Shown: positions 7,606 through 19,860 of the stretch, one piece after another
Layout of the letters: every line of letters begins with the position of its first letter
How positions within the stretch are numbered: position 1 is the stretch's first letter
Origin: Nocardia wallacei
Lineage (GTDB): Bacteria > Actinomycetota > Actinomycetes > Mycobacteriales > Mycobacteriaceae
Length of the DNA: 42,255 nucleotides
Direction of reading: 5' to 3'
NCBI RefSeq assembly: GCF_029869545.1
Contig: NZ_JARWQD010000366.1
Span: 1 to 42,255, forward strand
Made by a program: the position numbers and the translations under genes
Notes under the pieces: model-generated
Told to the model about the DNA's origin: nothing
Seen by the model: the letters and a program-made list of their open reading frames with translations, nothing else
Databases searched by the model: none

Positions 7606-8904
7606 GTGGAAACCGAGTACGCGGAGACGGTCGTGATCGGGGCGGGCCAGCAGGGCTGCGGGGTGGCCGCGGCATTGCAGGAGCTGGGGCGCGAGGCGCT
7701 CGTGCTGGAGAAGGCCGAGATCGGCCAGGCGTGGGCGCACGAGCGCTGGGACAGCCTGCTCGTGGGCAGCGGGAATCGGTCCGTCCGATTTCCGGGCTGG
7801 GACTACGACGGCGACGATCCGGACGGCTGCATGCCGGGGCCGGAGCTGGCCCGGCACCTGCGGCGCTATGTCGCCGAGCGCAACCTGCGGGTCCGGCAGC
7901 GCACACCCGTGCGGGAGGTCGAATGCATTGCGGGCGCGGGCGATCGCGACGAGGCGCGGTTCCGGACACATCTGGCCACCGGTGGTGCCGTCGAGTCCCG
8001 CAATATCGTCGCGGCGGTGGGCGGCTATGCCATGCCCCGGATGCCGGAGCTGGTATCCGATGTCGACGCGGCCGTCGAACAGCTGCACTCGCGGTACTAC
8101 CGCAATCCCGACTCGCTGCCGGAGGGGGCCGTGCTCGTCGTCGGTGCCGGGATCAGCGGCCAGCAGATCGCCGACGAACTCGCCGATGCCGGGCGCCGGG
8201 TCTATCTGTCGGTCGGGCGGCACCGCGCCTATCCGCGCCGCTATCGCGGCCGCGGCATCCACGACTGGATGTACATCTTCTCGCTGTACGAGGATTTCGT
8301 GACCGTCCGCGCCGGTGACGACCCCCGGAAGGTGCCCGGCCTGCCCGTATCGGGCGTGAAAGACGGTGGCGCCGAACTCAATCTGGGCACGCTGGCCGAG
8401 AAGGGGGTGGTCCTGGTCGGCTCGGTGCGCGCGGCGCGGGGTGGTGTGCTGCGGCTGGCGGACAATGTGGTGGCGATCGCGGAGGAATCGGCCGCCTCGT
8501 TCCGGGACATACTCGACAAGATCGATACGGGTCTGCGGGAACGTGGATTCTTTGCGCCCCAGCATAATCCGGCGCCCGGGGTGCGGCTGGACCACATCGG
8601 CGACTTCGGGGAATTTCTCGATCTGGACAAGCACGGCATCGCGACGATCATCTGGTGCACCGGATTCGGGCCGGACTACCGGATCCTGCCGGACCGGGCG
8701 CTCGACGAACACGGGGTGCCGATCCAGCGCAAGGGCATCCTGGGCGTCCTGCCGGGGCTGTACTACGCGGGCCTTCCGGACGGGAATTCCCTTGCCACGG
8801 CGGCCATTTCCGCCAATGTCGAGAACGGCCGGTTCATCGCGCGCCAGATCCACATCGACTACGTCATGCGTACGGGTTCCCCGGAATCGGTCATCGTGCC
8901 CTGA
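7606..8904 (+). CDS. FAD/NAD(P)-dependent oxidoreductase (CzcO-like flavoprotein)
   Basis: 432 residues with two dinucleotide-binding motifs: GAGQQG (about 12-17) for FAD and GAGISG (about 180-185) for NAD(P). The intervening segment AHERWDSLLVGS and the closing ATAAISANVENGRFIARQI resemble the flavoprotein monooxygenase/CzcO group. The Baeyer-Villiger fingerprint of the neighbouring monooxygenase is absent. The start is GTG 7606, with GGAGAGAGG 9 bases upstream. It is transcribed divergently from the MerR-like gene and its last 46 bases overlap the convergent recombinase-fold gene. Substrate and partner are unknown. Confidence 0.82.
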   Translation: METEYAETVVIGAGQQGCGVAAALQELGREALVLEKAEIGQAWAHERWDSLLVGSGNRSVRFPGWDYDGDDPDGCMPGPELARHLRRYVAERNLRVRQRTPVREVECIAGAGDRDEARFRTHLATGGAVESRNIVAAVGGYAMPRMPELVSDVDAAVEQLHSRYYRNPDSLPEGAVLVVGAGISGQQIADELADAGRRVYLSVGRHRAYPRRYRGRGIHDWMYIFSLYEDFVTVRAGDDPRKVPGLPVSGVKDGGAELNLGTLAEKGVVLVGSVRAARGGVLRLADNVVAIAEESAASFRDILDKIDTGLRERGFFAPQHNPAPGVRLDHIGDFGEFLDLDKHGIATIIWCTGFGPDYRILPDRALDEHGVPIQRKGILGVLPGLYYAGLPDGNSLATAAISANVENGRFIARQIHIDYVMRTGSPESVIVP

Positions 8905-9230
8905 GCGGCGGGCAGGGGGCACACCTCGTGGACTCGTGCCCCCGCGCCGTCGCGCAGGCGATCCAGCAGGCACTGCTGCGGTACGGCGTGGCCGCTGAGG
9001 TGGCCCGCCGGGATCGCCACCACGTGGGCATCGGCGCGGCGCAGGGCGTCGAGCAGCGCGAGGAACTGGGGCGGCAGCAGCCCGGAATCCATCTTCCGCT
9101 CGTGGAAGACCTCGCCGAGGTCGAAGCCCGCGGCCGCCGCCACCTCGGCGATGTGCTCGTCCCAGCGGCGGGGATCGTCGACCAGTTCGTCGCAGAGATA
9201 GCCGAGCATCAGCGGCCGCAGGGTCGTCAT
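8859..9230 (-). CDS. Small protein with a degenerate serine-recombinase fold
   Basis: 123 residues. The sequence follows the order of a resolvase catalytic domain: an N-terminal strand LMLGYLCDELVDDP, where a true resolvase has GYxRVSTxxQ, then LPPQFLALLDALRRADAHVVAIPAGHLSGH, matching RPxFxxLLxxLRxGDxVVVxxLDRLSR. The catalytic serine and surrounding arginines are gone and no DNA-binding C-terminal domain follows. It cannot be an active recombinase, and I infer a repurposed fold. The start ATG 9230 overlaps the stop of the winged-helix gene (ATGA), with GAGG 6 bases upstream, so the two are translationally coupled. Its end overlaps the flavoprotein gene by 46 bases. Confidence 0.7.
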   Translation of the reverse strand: MTTLRPLMLGYLCDELVDDPRRWDEHIAEVAAAAGFDLGEVFHERKMDSGLLPPQFLALLDALRRADAHVVAIPAGHLSGHAVPQQCLLDRLRDGAGARVHEVCPLPAAQGTMTDSGEPVRMT

Positions 9231-9439
9231 GAGTCGCCTCGGGCCGCCGCGCGGCCGCGCTCGCCGATCTGCCAGCAGTCCTTGTACCCGACGGCGACGA
9301 TGAGGCCCCGGGCCCGCGGCCGCGACAGCGCGCTGCGGGTGCTCCAGCCGGTCGGATGTGCCTGCCGCTGGATCTGTGCCGCCGACAGCAGGCCGCCGGG
9401 GCGGAGGATGTTCAGCACTGCTGCATGCCCGAACTTCAT
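9227..9439 (-). CDS. Tiny winged-helix DNA-binding protein
   Basis: 70 residues from ATG 9439, chosen because GAGGAGA stands 5-6 bases upstream on the minus strand; the open frame further upstream (to 9550) has no ribosome site. The sequence reads as helix (AAVLNILRPGG), helix (LSAAQIQRQAHP), recognition-helix-like stretch (STRSALSRPRARGLI) and a beta wing ending DCWQIGERGRAAAR, a minimal winged helix as in MarR/PadR-like proteins. It overlaps the recombinase-fold gene by four bases. The shared upstream region with the TetR gene contains repeated TGATGTC sites. Confidence 0.65.
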   Translation of the reverse strand: MKFGHAAVLNILRPGGLLSAAQIQRQAHPTGWSTRSALSRPRARGLIVAVGYKDCWQIGERGRAAARGDS

Positions 9440-9532
9440 GCGTTCTCCTCGAAACGCTTGATCTGTCGCAAGGTGTACGAGGAGCGATGGGAATCGCTCG
9501 GATCGTGCGGGGACTTTCCGAAGATAGTTATC

Positions 9533-9568
9533 GACATCACATGATGTCAACAGCAGGTGATGTCAACA
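9533..9568. promoter_or_regulatory. Operator cluster between the winged-helix operon and tetR
   Basis: GACATCA-CA-TGATGTC is a 16-base inverted repeat with 7-bp arms (9533-9548). A third half site follows in the direct repeat TGATGTCAACA (9542-9552 and 9558-9568, 16 bases apart). The region lies between divergent genes, 34 bases before the TetR start at 9602. Either the TetR protein or the winged-helix protein could bind; spacing of 16 bases would place two dimers on adjacent faces. Confidence 0.6.
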
Positions 9569-9601
9569 CCGGGAAGCCCCGGGCTGTGAGAGGATGCCCG
9601 C

Positions 9602-10264
9602 ATGCCGACGACCGCCGAGGAGCCCAGGGGCGAGCCGCGGCGCTGGCGGGGCGTCGAGCCCGCCGACCGCACGGCGACCCGCCGAAGACAGTTGCTCGAC
9701 GCGGGCCTCGAGCTCATGGGCACGGTCGGCGCGGCGGGGATGTCGATGCGCGCGGTGTGCCGGTGCGCGGGCCTGACCGAGCGGTACTTCTACGAGAGCT
9801 TCCCGCATCTGGACGCACTGCAACTGGCCGTCCTCGACGAGGTGGTGCTCGGGGCCCGCGACCGGCTGCTCGCCGCGCTGGCCACCGCGCCGCCGGAACC
9901 GGAGCGGATCTTCGCGCACGTGGTCGCGCGCTTCACCGACTACATGGACGAGGATCCGCGGCGGGGACGCATCATGTTCGTGGAGTCGCAGGCGACGCGG
10001 GCGCTGGGGGAGCGCGGCAACGAGCTCGTCGTCGAATTCACCGCCCCCATCGCGCTGAGTATCGCCGGGGCCGAGCACACGCGAAATCCCGCCGACGAGA
10101 CCGACATCCGGCTCAACGCCCACGCCATCTTCGGCGCCATGGCCTTCCTGTACCGCCCGTGGCTCGACGGTGCCCTCGACATCGCCCGGGACCGGTTCGA
10201 CCGGCACGCGACGAGCGCGATCACCGAACTCGCCCGGGCCAGATCCTCGGGCCCGCTGGCCTGA
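9602..10264 (+). CDS. TetR-family transcriptional regulator
   Basis: 220 residues. Helix-turn-helix near residues 25-70 (RRRQLLDAGLELMGTVGAAGMSMRAVCRCAGLTERYFYESF), ending in the canonical YFYESFP of TetR proteins. An all-helical ligand and dimer domain of about 140 residues follows. The start is ATG 9602. It is divergent from the small winged-helix/recombinase-fold operon and shares the TGATGTC operator cluster, so it likely regulates that operon and itself. It is followed after 67 bases by the mannosyltransferase gene. Confidence 0.92.
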   Translation: MPTTAEEPRGEPRRWRGVEPADRTATRRRQLLDAGLELMGTVGAAGMSMRAVCRCAGLTERYFYESFPHLDALQLAVLDEVVLGARDRLLAALATAPPEPERIFAHVVARFTDYMDEDPRRGRIMFVESQATRALGERGNELVVEFTAPIALSIAGAEHTRNPADETDIRLNAHAIFGAMAFLYRPWLDGALDIARDRFDRHATSAITELARARSSGPLA

Positions 10265-10331
10265 CCCGGTCCGCCGCCCCACGGTCGTTGCCTCCCAATC
10301 GAGCATCGGGCAGCCGCATACGATCGGTGCC

Positions 10332-11930
10332 GTGATTCAGGTGACCGATGTGCGATCGGCGATCGGGATGGGGCGGGTGGTATCCCGTCCGGCGCCGGTG
10401 CGGCCCTCCTCCGATTTCGGCCCCGGCGACCGGATGCGCGGGTGGCTGGTGACCGTGGTGGTCACGGCGCTCGCGGCGGTCACCCGGCTGCTGAATCTGA
10501 ACTATCCGACCGATGGTGGTACGCCGTCGTTCGACGAGAAGTACTACGCGCATCAGGCGTGGGAGATGCTCACCGGCGGTGGGGTGGAGGACAATCCGGC
10601 CTACGGGGTGGTGGTGCATCCGCCGGTCGGCAAGCAGATGATCGCGCTCGGCGAATTCGTCTTCGGCTACACGCCGTGGGGGTGGCGGTTCTCGGCGGCG
10701 ATCTTCGGAATCGTGTTGGTGCTGCTGGTGGTTCGCATCACCCGGCGGATGACCCGCTCCACCCTGCTCGGCGCGGTCGCCGGGCTGCTGCTGATCTGCG
10801 ACGGCACCACCTTCGTCTCCTCGCGGATCGGCATGCTCGACATCTTTCAGACGGTGTTCGTCGTCGCCGCCTTCGGCTGCCTGATCGTCGACCGCGATCA
10901 GGTGCGGGCCCGGCTCGCCCGCGTCGCCGCCGAAGGGCGTATCACGCAGTTCGGTCCGCGACTGGGCGTGCGCTGGTGGCGATTCGGCGCGGGGGTGCTG
11001 CTCGGGCTGGCCTGCGGCACCAAATGGTCCGGGCTGTACTTCGTTGCCGCCTTCGGCCTGCTGTCGGTGTGTTTCGATCTGGCCGCCCGCCGGGCCTACG
11101 GTGTGCCGCGGCCGTGGGCGGGGACGGCCGTGCGCGATCTCGTTCCCGCGCTCTACGCGCTCGTCCTCGTTCCGGTGCTGGTCTATCTCGGTAGTTACGG
11201 GGCATGGTTCGCCAGCGAGGACGGCTACGACCGTTATTCGGTGGGTAATCCGAGCGCGGGCAAGAATACGATCGGCGGCGGGGGCTTCTGGTCCTGGATG
11301 CCCGACTCGCTGCGTTCGCTGTGGCACAACCACGGCGAATCCCTGACTTTCCATGAGAGCCTGACGAATTCGGCGGGCAACCATCACGACTGGGAATCCA
11401 AGCCGTGGTCGTGGCCGATGGGTCTGCGGCCGATGCTGTACCACTACTCCGACAGCGGGGCGGGCGGCTGCGGTGAATCCTCGTGCGTGAAGGCGGTGAT
11501 GCTGATCGGCACCCCGGCGCTGTGGTGGCTGTCGCTGCCGGTGCTGGCGTGGGCGATCTGGCGCTGCGTGACGCGGCGGGACTGGCGCTACGCCGCCGTG
11601 CTGGTCGGCTATTTCGGCGGCTTTCTGCCCTGGTTCCTGCATCTGGACCGGCAGATGTACTACTTCTACGCGGTGCCGATGGCGCCGTTCCTGGTCATGG
11701 CCCTCGCGCTGGTGCTGGGCGAGATCCTCGGCCCCGCGCCGCTGTCCCGCCGCGCGGACGGCCACCGCTTCCTCGTATCCACCGAACGCCGCACCCTCAA
11801 CCTGCTCGCGGTATGCCTGTACCTGGGCCTGGTCGTCGCCAACTTCGTCTGGCAGTGGCCGATCCTCACCGGCCTGCCGATCACGGTCGGCGACTGGCAC
11901 CTCCGACTGTGGTTACCGAGCTGGAGTTGA
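10332..11930 (+). CDS. Dolichyl-phosphate-mannose--protein mannosyltransferase (Pmt)
   Basis: Polytopic GT39 enzyme of about 532 residues, close to the mycobacterial Pmt (Rv1002c) length. It transfers mannose from polyprenyl-phosphate-mannose to Ser/Thr of exported proteins at the membrane. The first membrane helix (WLVTVVVTALAAVTRLL) is followed by an external loop with the catalytic acidic pair Asp68-Glu69 (SFDEKYYAHQAW) and HPPVGK. Further helices and a large external domain (about 290-400, HHDWESKPWSWPMGLRP) follow. GTG 10332 is chosen as start; GTG 10341 is an alternative, and the open frame before 10332 overlaps tetR. Its stop codon is the first three bases of a hairpin repeat at 11928. 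Confidence 0.9.
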   Translation: MIQVTDVRSAIGMGRVVSRPAPVRPSSDFGPGDRMRGWLVTVVVTALAAVTRLLNLNYPTDGGTPSFDEKYYAHQAWEMLTGGGVEDNPAYGVVVHPPVGKQMIALGEFVFGYTPWGWRFSAAIFGIVLVLLVVRITRRMTRSTLLGAVAGLLLICDGTTFVSSRIGMLDIFQTVFVVAAFGCLIVDRDQVRARLARVAAEGRITQFGPRLGVRWWRFGAGVLLGLACGTKWSGLYFVAAFGLLSVCFDLAARRAYGVPRPWAGTAVRDLVPALYALVLVPVLVYLGSYGAWFASEDGYDRYSVGNPSAGKNTIGGGGFWSWMPDSLRSLWHNHGESLTFHESLTNSAGNHHDWESKPWSWPMGLRPMLYHYSDSGAGGCGESSCVKAVMLIGTPALWWLSLPVLAWAIWRCVTRRDWRYAAVLVGYFGGFLPWFLHLDRQMYYFYAVPMAPFLVMALALVLGEILGPAPLSRRADGHRFLVSTERRTLNLLAVCLYLGLVVANFVWQWPILTGLPITVGDWHLRLWLPSWS

Positions 11931-11953
11931 TCCCGGCCAAAAGCATGCCGGGA
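11928..11953 (+). repeat. 26-bp stop-codon-anchored hairpin repeat, copy 1
   Basis: Begins with the TGA stop of the mannosyltransferase gene, followed at once by TCCCGGC, loop CAAAAGCAT and GCCGGGA. The same 26 bases occur in inverted orientation at 18132-18157, where they again begin with a stop codon. The hairpin (7-bp arms, 9-base loop) could act as a terminator or mRNA-end stabiliser. Confidence 0.85.
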
Positions 11954-12090
11954 ATGAAAGAGGATGCTGCGCGCCGGGAAATGAGGAAAATGCGTTGCGC
12001 GGGGGATGAGAAGGAGGATGTTGCGCGCGGGGGTGAGAAGGAGGGCGCTGCGCGGGGATGAGGTGCGGGGTGTTGTGTGGCGGGAGATGT
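11954..12090. repeat. Degenerate GA-rich tandem repeats after hairpin copy 1
   Basis: Four to five imperfect units of about 22-28 bases, with recurring cores TGCGCGGGGGATGAGAAGG and TTGCGCGCGGGGGTGAGAAGG. They continue directly from the hairpin repeat into the gap between convergent pmt and the carboxylase gene. No gene is supported here. Confidence 0.6.
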
Positions 12091-12096
12091 GAGAGG

Positions 12097-12142
12097 GAGC
12101 CGGGACGTGCTGGTGCGGGGCGGCGCCAGTACGTCCCGGCTC
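12097..12142. terminator. Strong bidirectional hairpin downstream of the fused carboxylase
   Basis: Perfect 12-bp arms GAGCCGGGACGT / ACGTCCCGGCTC, extended inwards by about eight more pairs (two G-T), with a small G-rich loop. It lies 22 bases beyond the carboxylase stop (minus strand) and also faces the pmt gene. No U tract is visible, which is usual in actinomycetes. Confidence 0.65.
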
Positions 12143-12163
12143 GGGTGGTTGATCAGTGCATCG

Positions 12164-17611
<5,448 letters not shown>

Positions 17612-18020
17612 TCGCAGCCCTTCCTCTCCACAGCGCTAGCGGTCGGGTGGCTAGTCTGCTCTCGAATTCTCGCGCTGGACGGCGACCCCCGTGCAATGCC
17701 CAGTGGGACACGAGGCCTCACGACCGCGGCTCGGTGAGCATTGTTCACCAAGCAACGTAAGGGCGCTCCGGTCTCGCGTCAACCATGGTCAGCGTCGTTT
17801 TTCGGGCTCCGTCCCTGGTCCTCCCGGCGCGGCCGCAACCTTGCCGCTCGCGCTCGGGCGCGCCAACACTAACCCACACCAGGGCCTCAACACCGCACGG
17901 CAACAAGGTTTCTCGCCAGTAGCAAACGAGACCCCTACGAATTCGGGGCGACCGGTGCCTGTGCAGGCGCCGATGGACGCTGTCGCGTCCCGTGCGACCG
18001 GCACCCCGTGGAGGGGCCGC
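17612..18020. promoter_or_regulatory. Upstream region of the fused carboxylase
   Basis: About 400 bases without a supported gene. The part next to 17611 carries the carboxylase ribosome site and presumably its promoter. Open frames on both strands here have no ribosome site or recognisable protein pattern. I see no strong operator. Confidence 0.4.
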
Positions 18021-18131
18021 TCCGGCGTGCTCAGTCTCCTGTCCCGGCGTGCTCAGTCTCCTGTCCCGGTGTGCTCCGCCTCTTGTCCCGGTGTGCTCAG
18101 CCTTTTGTCCCGGCATGCCCAGCCTCTTATA
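18021..18131 (-). repeat. 22-bp tandem repeat array adjoining hairpin copy 2
   Basis: Five units on the plus strand of the type TCCCGGCGTGCTCAGTCTCC-TG, starting at 18021, 18042, 18064, 18086 and 18108. The middle units are exactly 22 bases; the last is 24. They differ at a few positions and run into the terminal hairpin repeat at 18132. Since 22 is not a multiple of three, they are not a protein repeat. Confidence 0.8.
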
Positions 18132-18157
18132 TCCCGGCATGCTTTTGGCCGGGATCA
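18132..18157 (-). repeat. 26-bp stop-codon-anchored hairpin repeat, copy 2
   Basis: Identical over 26 bases to 11928-11953 but inverted. On the minus strand it begins with the TGA stop of the ferredoxin reductase, then TCCCGGC, loop CAAAAGCAT, GCCGGGA. Hairpin arms are 18132-18138 and 18148-18154. Confidence 0.85.
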
Positions 18158-19321
18158 TCGAGCCGGGACGGCCGTGCCCCGGTCGAGTTGTTTGCGGTAG
18201 CGGGTGAAGGTGCGCGGGTTGTCCAGGGCGAAGACGGCCACGGGGGCGCCGTCGCGTTCGTAGAGGGCGGCGCAGGACGGGGTGGATCGGTCGCCGTCGA
18301 TGAAGCGGACGTCGTCGGTCGGCCTGCGGACTCCGGCGAACTGGATCATTCGACCGTATTGCCGGGACCAGAAGTACGGGGCGGGGGTGCGGGGTTTCGG
18401 GATGTCGAGGATCGCCGCGGCCGCGATGCGGGCCTGCACCGTGGCACCGGCCCAGTGCTCGTGGCGGTGATAGGTGCCCGACGCCTCGTCGTACGCGCGG
18501 GCGCAGTCACCGATCGCGTAGATGCCGGGAATCGTTGTCCGGCAGCGGGAGTCGGTGAGGAAGCCACCGTCGATGGGCAGCCCGGAGCCGCGCGCCCACT
18601 CGGTGTTGGGGACCGCGCCGATTCCGGCCACCACCGCGTCGGCGCTCAGGGTGGTGCCGTCGCTCAGCCGCACCCCGCGGACCCGGTCGCCGCCGAGTAG
18701 TCGCGCGACCGCGACTCCGGTGCGCAATCGAACACCGTTGGCGGCGTGCAGATCGGCGCACACGGCCGCGATCGTCGGGCCGAACACCGCGGCGAGCGGT
18801 TCGGCGGCGATCTCGACAATGGTGACATCGATGCCGAAACTCGCTGCGGTGGCGGCGATCTCGGCACCGATGAGGCCCGCTCCGACGACGACCAGGGTGG
18901 AGATCGTGCGCAGGGTCTCCCGGATCGCCCGGGCGTCGTCCACGGTACGCAGGGTGTGCACGCCGCGCAGATTTCCGGAGCCGGGCAGGCTGCGGGCCCG
19001 GGCGCCGGTGGCGAGAACCAGCGATCGCCCCGTGCGTTCGGTGCCGTCATCGAGGACGACACCCGGTGTGCCCGTGGTGATTCCGACGGCTCGCCGCCCC
19101 AGCAGCCAGCGGGTGCGCGGATCGGTGTAGTCCGAGCCGCCGCCCAGCGCGATGTCGACATCGCCGTGCAGGAACTCCTTGGACAGCGGCGGCCGGTCGT
19201 AGGGCGGGTGGGTTTCCTCGCCGATCACGGTGATGGCGCCGGTGTACCCCTGGTCGCGGAGGGCGTGCACGACCGAGAAACCGGCCAGTGCGGCGCCGAC
19301 GACGATGACCGAGTCGTTCAT
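18155..19321 (-). CDS. Ferredoxin reductase (BphA4-like FAD/NADH oxidoreductase)
   Basis: 388 residues. FAD motif VVGAALAGFSVVHALRDQGYTG at the N-terminus, NADH motif VVGAGLIGAEIA (about 140-152), second FAD motif IYAIGDCA (about 275) and a C-terminal reductase domain (HWAGATVQARIAAAAIL, PYFWSRQYGRMIQFAG). This matches the NADH:ferredoxin reductases that serve Rieske oxygenases. The start ATG 19321 overlaps the stop of the Rieske ferredoxin gene (ATGA); the longer open frame upstream is a shadow of that gene. It would pass electrons from NADH to that ferredoxin and on to the oxygenase at 23464. Its stop codon lies inside the hairpin repeat. Confidence 0.9.
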   Translation of the reverse strand: MNDSVIVVGAALAGFSVVHALRDQGYTGAITVIGEETHPPYDRPPLSKEFLHGDVDIALGGGSDYTDPRTRWLLGRRAVGITTGTPGVVLDDGTERTGRSLVLATGARARSLPGSGNLRGVHTLRTVDDARAIRETLRTISTLVVVGAGLIGAEIAATAASFGIDVTIVEIAAEPLAAVFGPTIAAVCADLHAANGVRLRTGVAVARLLGGDRVRGVRLSDGTTLSADAVVAGIGAVPNTEWARGSGLPIDGGFLTDSRCRTTIPGIYAIGDCARAYDEASGTYHRHEHWAGATVQARIAAAAILDIPKPRTPAPYFWSRQYGRMIQFAGVRRPTDDVRFIDGDRSTPSCAALYERDGAPVAVFALDNPRTFTRYRKQLDRGTAVPAR

Positions 19322-19662
19322 GGCGCGCTCACCAGGACCGCACCGTCGACGACACGGACCGCGTAGGTGCGCACCGGAACCTTCGCCGGTGGCCCCGAGA
19401 CCGTGCCGGTGCGCAGATCGAAACACGAGTCGTGCAAGGGACATTCGACGGTGCAGTCCTCCACCCAGCCGTCGGCCAGCGACGCGTCCTGATGGGTGCA
19501 GGTGTCGTCGATCGCGAAAAGTCCCTCCTCGGTGTGGAATACCGAGATCGGCACCCCGCCGCTCGTGCGTACCGTCGCGACCTCGCCGACGGGAAGGTCG
19601 TCCAGGCGCGCGACGAGCAGCTCCGTCTCCGATGTTTCCGATCGCTCCGCCAAGGTCTCCAT
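19318..19662 (-). CDS. Rieske-type [2Fe-2S] ferredoxin
   Basis: 114 residues with the complete Rieske cluster motif: Cys55-T-His57 and Cys74-P-L-His77, 16 residues between the pairs. Ends with the typical strand pattern VRTYAVRVVDGAVLV. The start is ATG 19662 with GGAGG 5 bases upstream. It is coupled to the reductase gene by a four-base overlap. Together they form a soluble electron-transfer chain of the biphenyl-dioxygenase type, most likely for the Rieske oxygenase encoded on the other strand. A copy of the GTTGCGT-N4-AGCAAC motif stands 16-32 bases before the start. Confidence 0.92.
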   Translation of the reverse strand: METLAERSETSETELLVARLDDLPVGEVATVRTSGGVPISVFHTEEGLFAIDDTCTHQDASLADGWVEDCTVECPLHDSCFDLRTGTVSGPPAKVPVRTYAVRVVDGAVLVSAP

Positions 19663-19677
19663 ACGGCCCTCCAGAGT

Positions 19678-19694
19678 GTTGCTGAGAACGCAAC
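19678..19694 (-). promoter_or_regulatory. Operator motif before the ferredoxin gene (IclR-type candidate)
   Basis: On the minus strand GTTGCGTTCTCAGCAAC: inverted repeat GTTGC/GCAAC, 7-base spacer. The same pattern GTTGCGT-N4-AGCAAC stands in mirror image before the divergent gene at 19830-19846. Confidence 0.65.
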
Positions 19695-19702
19695 ATAGCG
19701 CG

Positions 19703-19715
19703 GTTAACGCAACAG
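19703..19715 (-). promoter_or_regulatory. Additional TGTTGCGT half site, ferredoxin side
   Basis: On the minus strand CTGTTGCGTTAAC, 19 bases upstream of the TTGCGT of the full motif at 19678-19694. It is mirrored by a half site at 19811 on the other side. Confidence 0.5.
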
Positions 19716-19810
19716 TCTGCCCGTCCTTCCGGGGCGCCGTCAACCCCGAATCTGCCGTGTGGTAGGCCGATTTTCGGCGGTTGACAGCGCTCCCGCGCAA
19801 CGGGACGATC

Positions 19811-19823
19811 TGTTGCGTAGTTC
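19811..19823 (+). promoter_or_regulatory. Additional TGTTGCGT half site, dehydrogenase side
   Basis: TGTTGCGTAGTTC, 18 bases upstream of the TTGCGT of the full motif at 19830-19846, repeating the two-site arrangement of the ferredoxin side. Confidence 0.5.
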
Positions 19824-19829
19824 GAAGTG

Positions 19830-19846
19830 GTTGCGTCAAGAGCAAC
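19830..19846 (+). promoter_or_regulatory. Operator motif before the dimethylglycine oxidase-like gene
   Basis: GTTGCGTCAAGAGCAAC: inverted repeat GTTGC/GCAAC with a 7-base spacer, ending 14 bases before the GTG start and immediately upstream of the ribosome site GGAGG. Same consensus as the site at 19678-19694. Confidence 0.65.
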
Positions 19847-19860
19847 ATCGGAGGGATGCC

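Noticed and set aside
7606..8904. Siderophore N-hydroxylase (SidA/IucD)
   Set aside because: The characteristic substrate and NADPH-binding motifs of that family are not seen; the sequence fits CzcO-like flavoproteins.
18021..18157. CRISPR array
   Set aside because: The units are adjacent tandem copies without unique spacers, and no cas genes are present.
17745..18158. 137-codon minus-strand frame starting inside the hairpin repeat (MIPAKSMPG...)
   Set aside because: It is translation of the 26-bp repeat and 22-bp array; the period is not a multiple of three, and there is no ribosome site or protein pattern.
19759..19860. Upstream extension of the dimethylglycine oxidase-like gene
   Set aside because: It would run through the operator sites; GTG 19861 has GGAGG at the right spacing and starts the FAD motif as in relatives.
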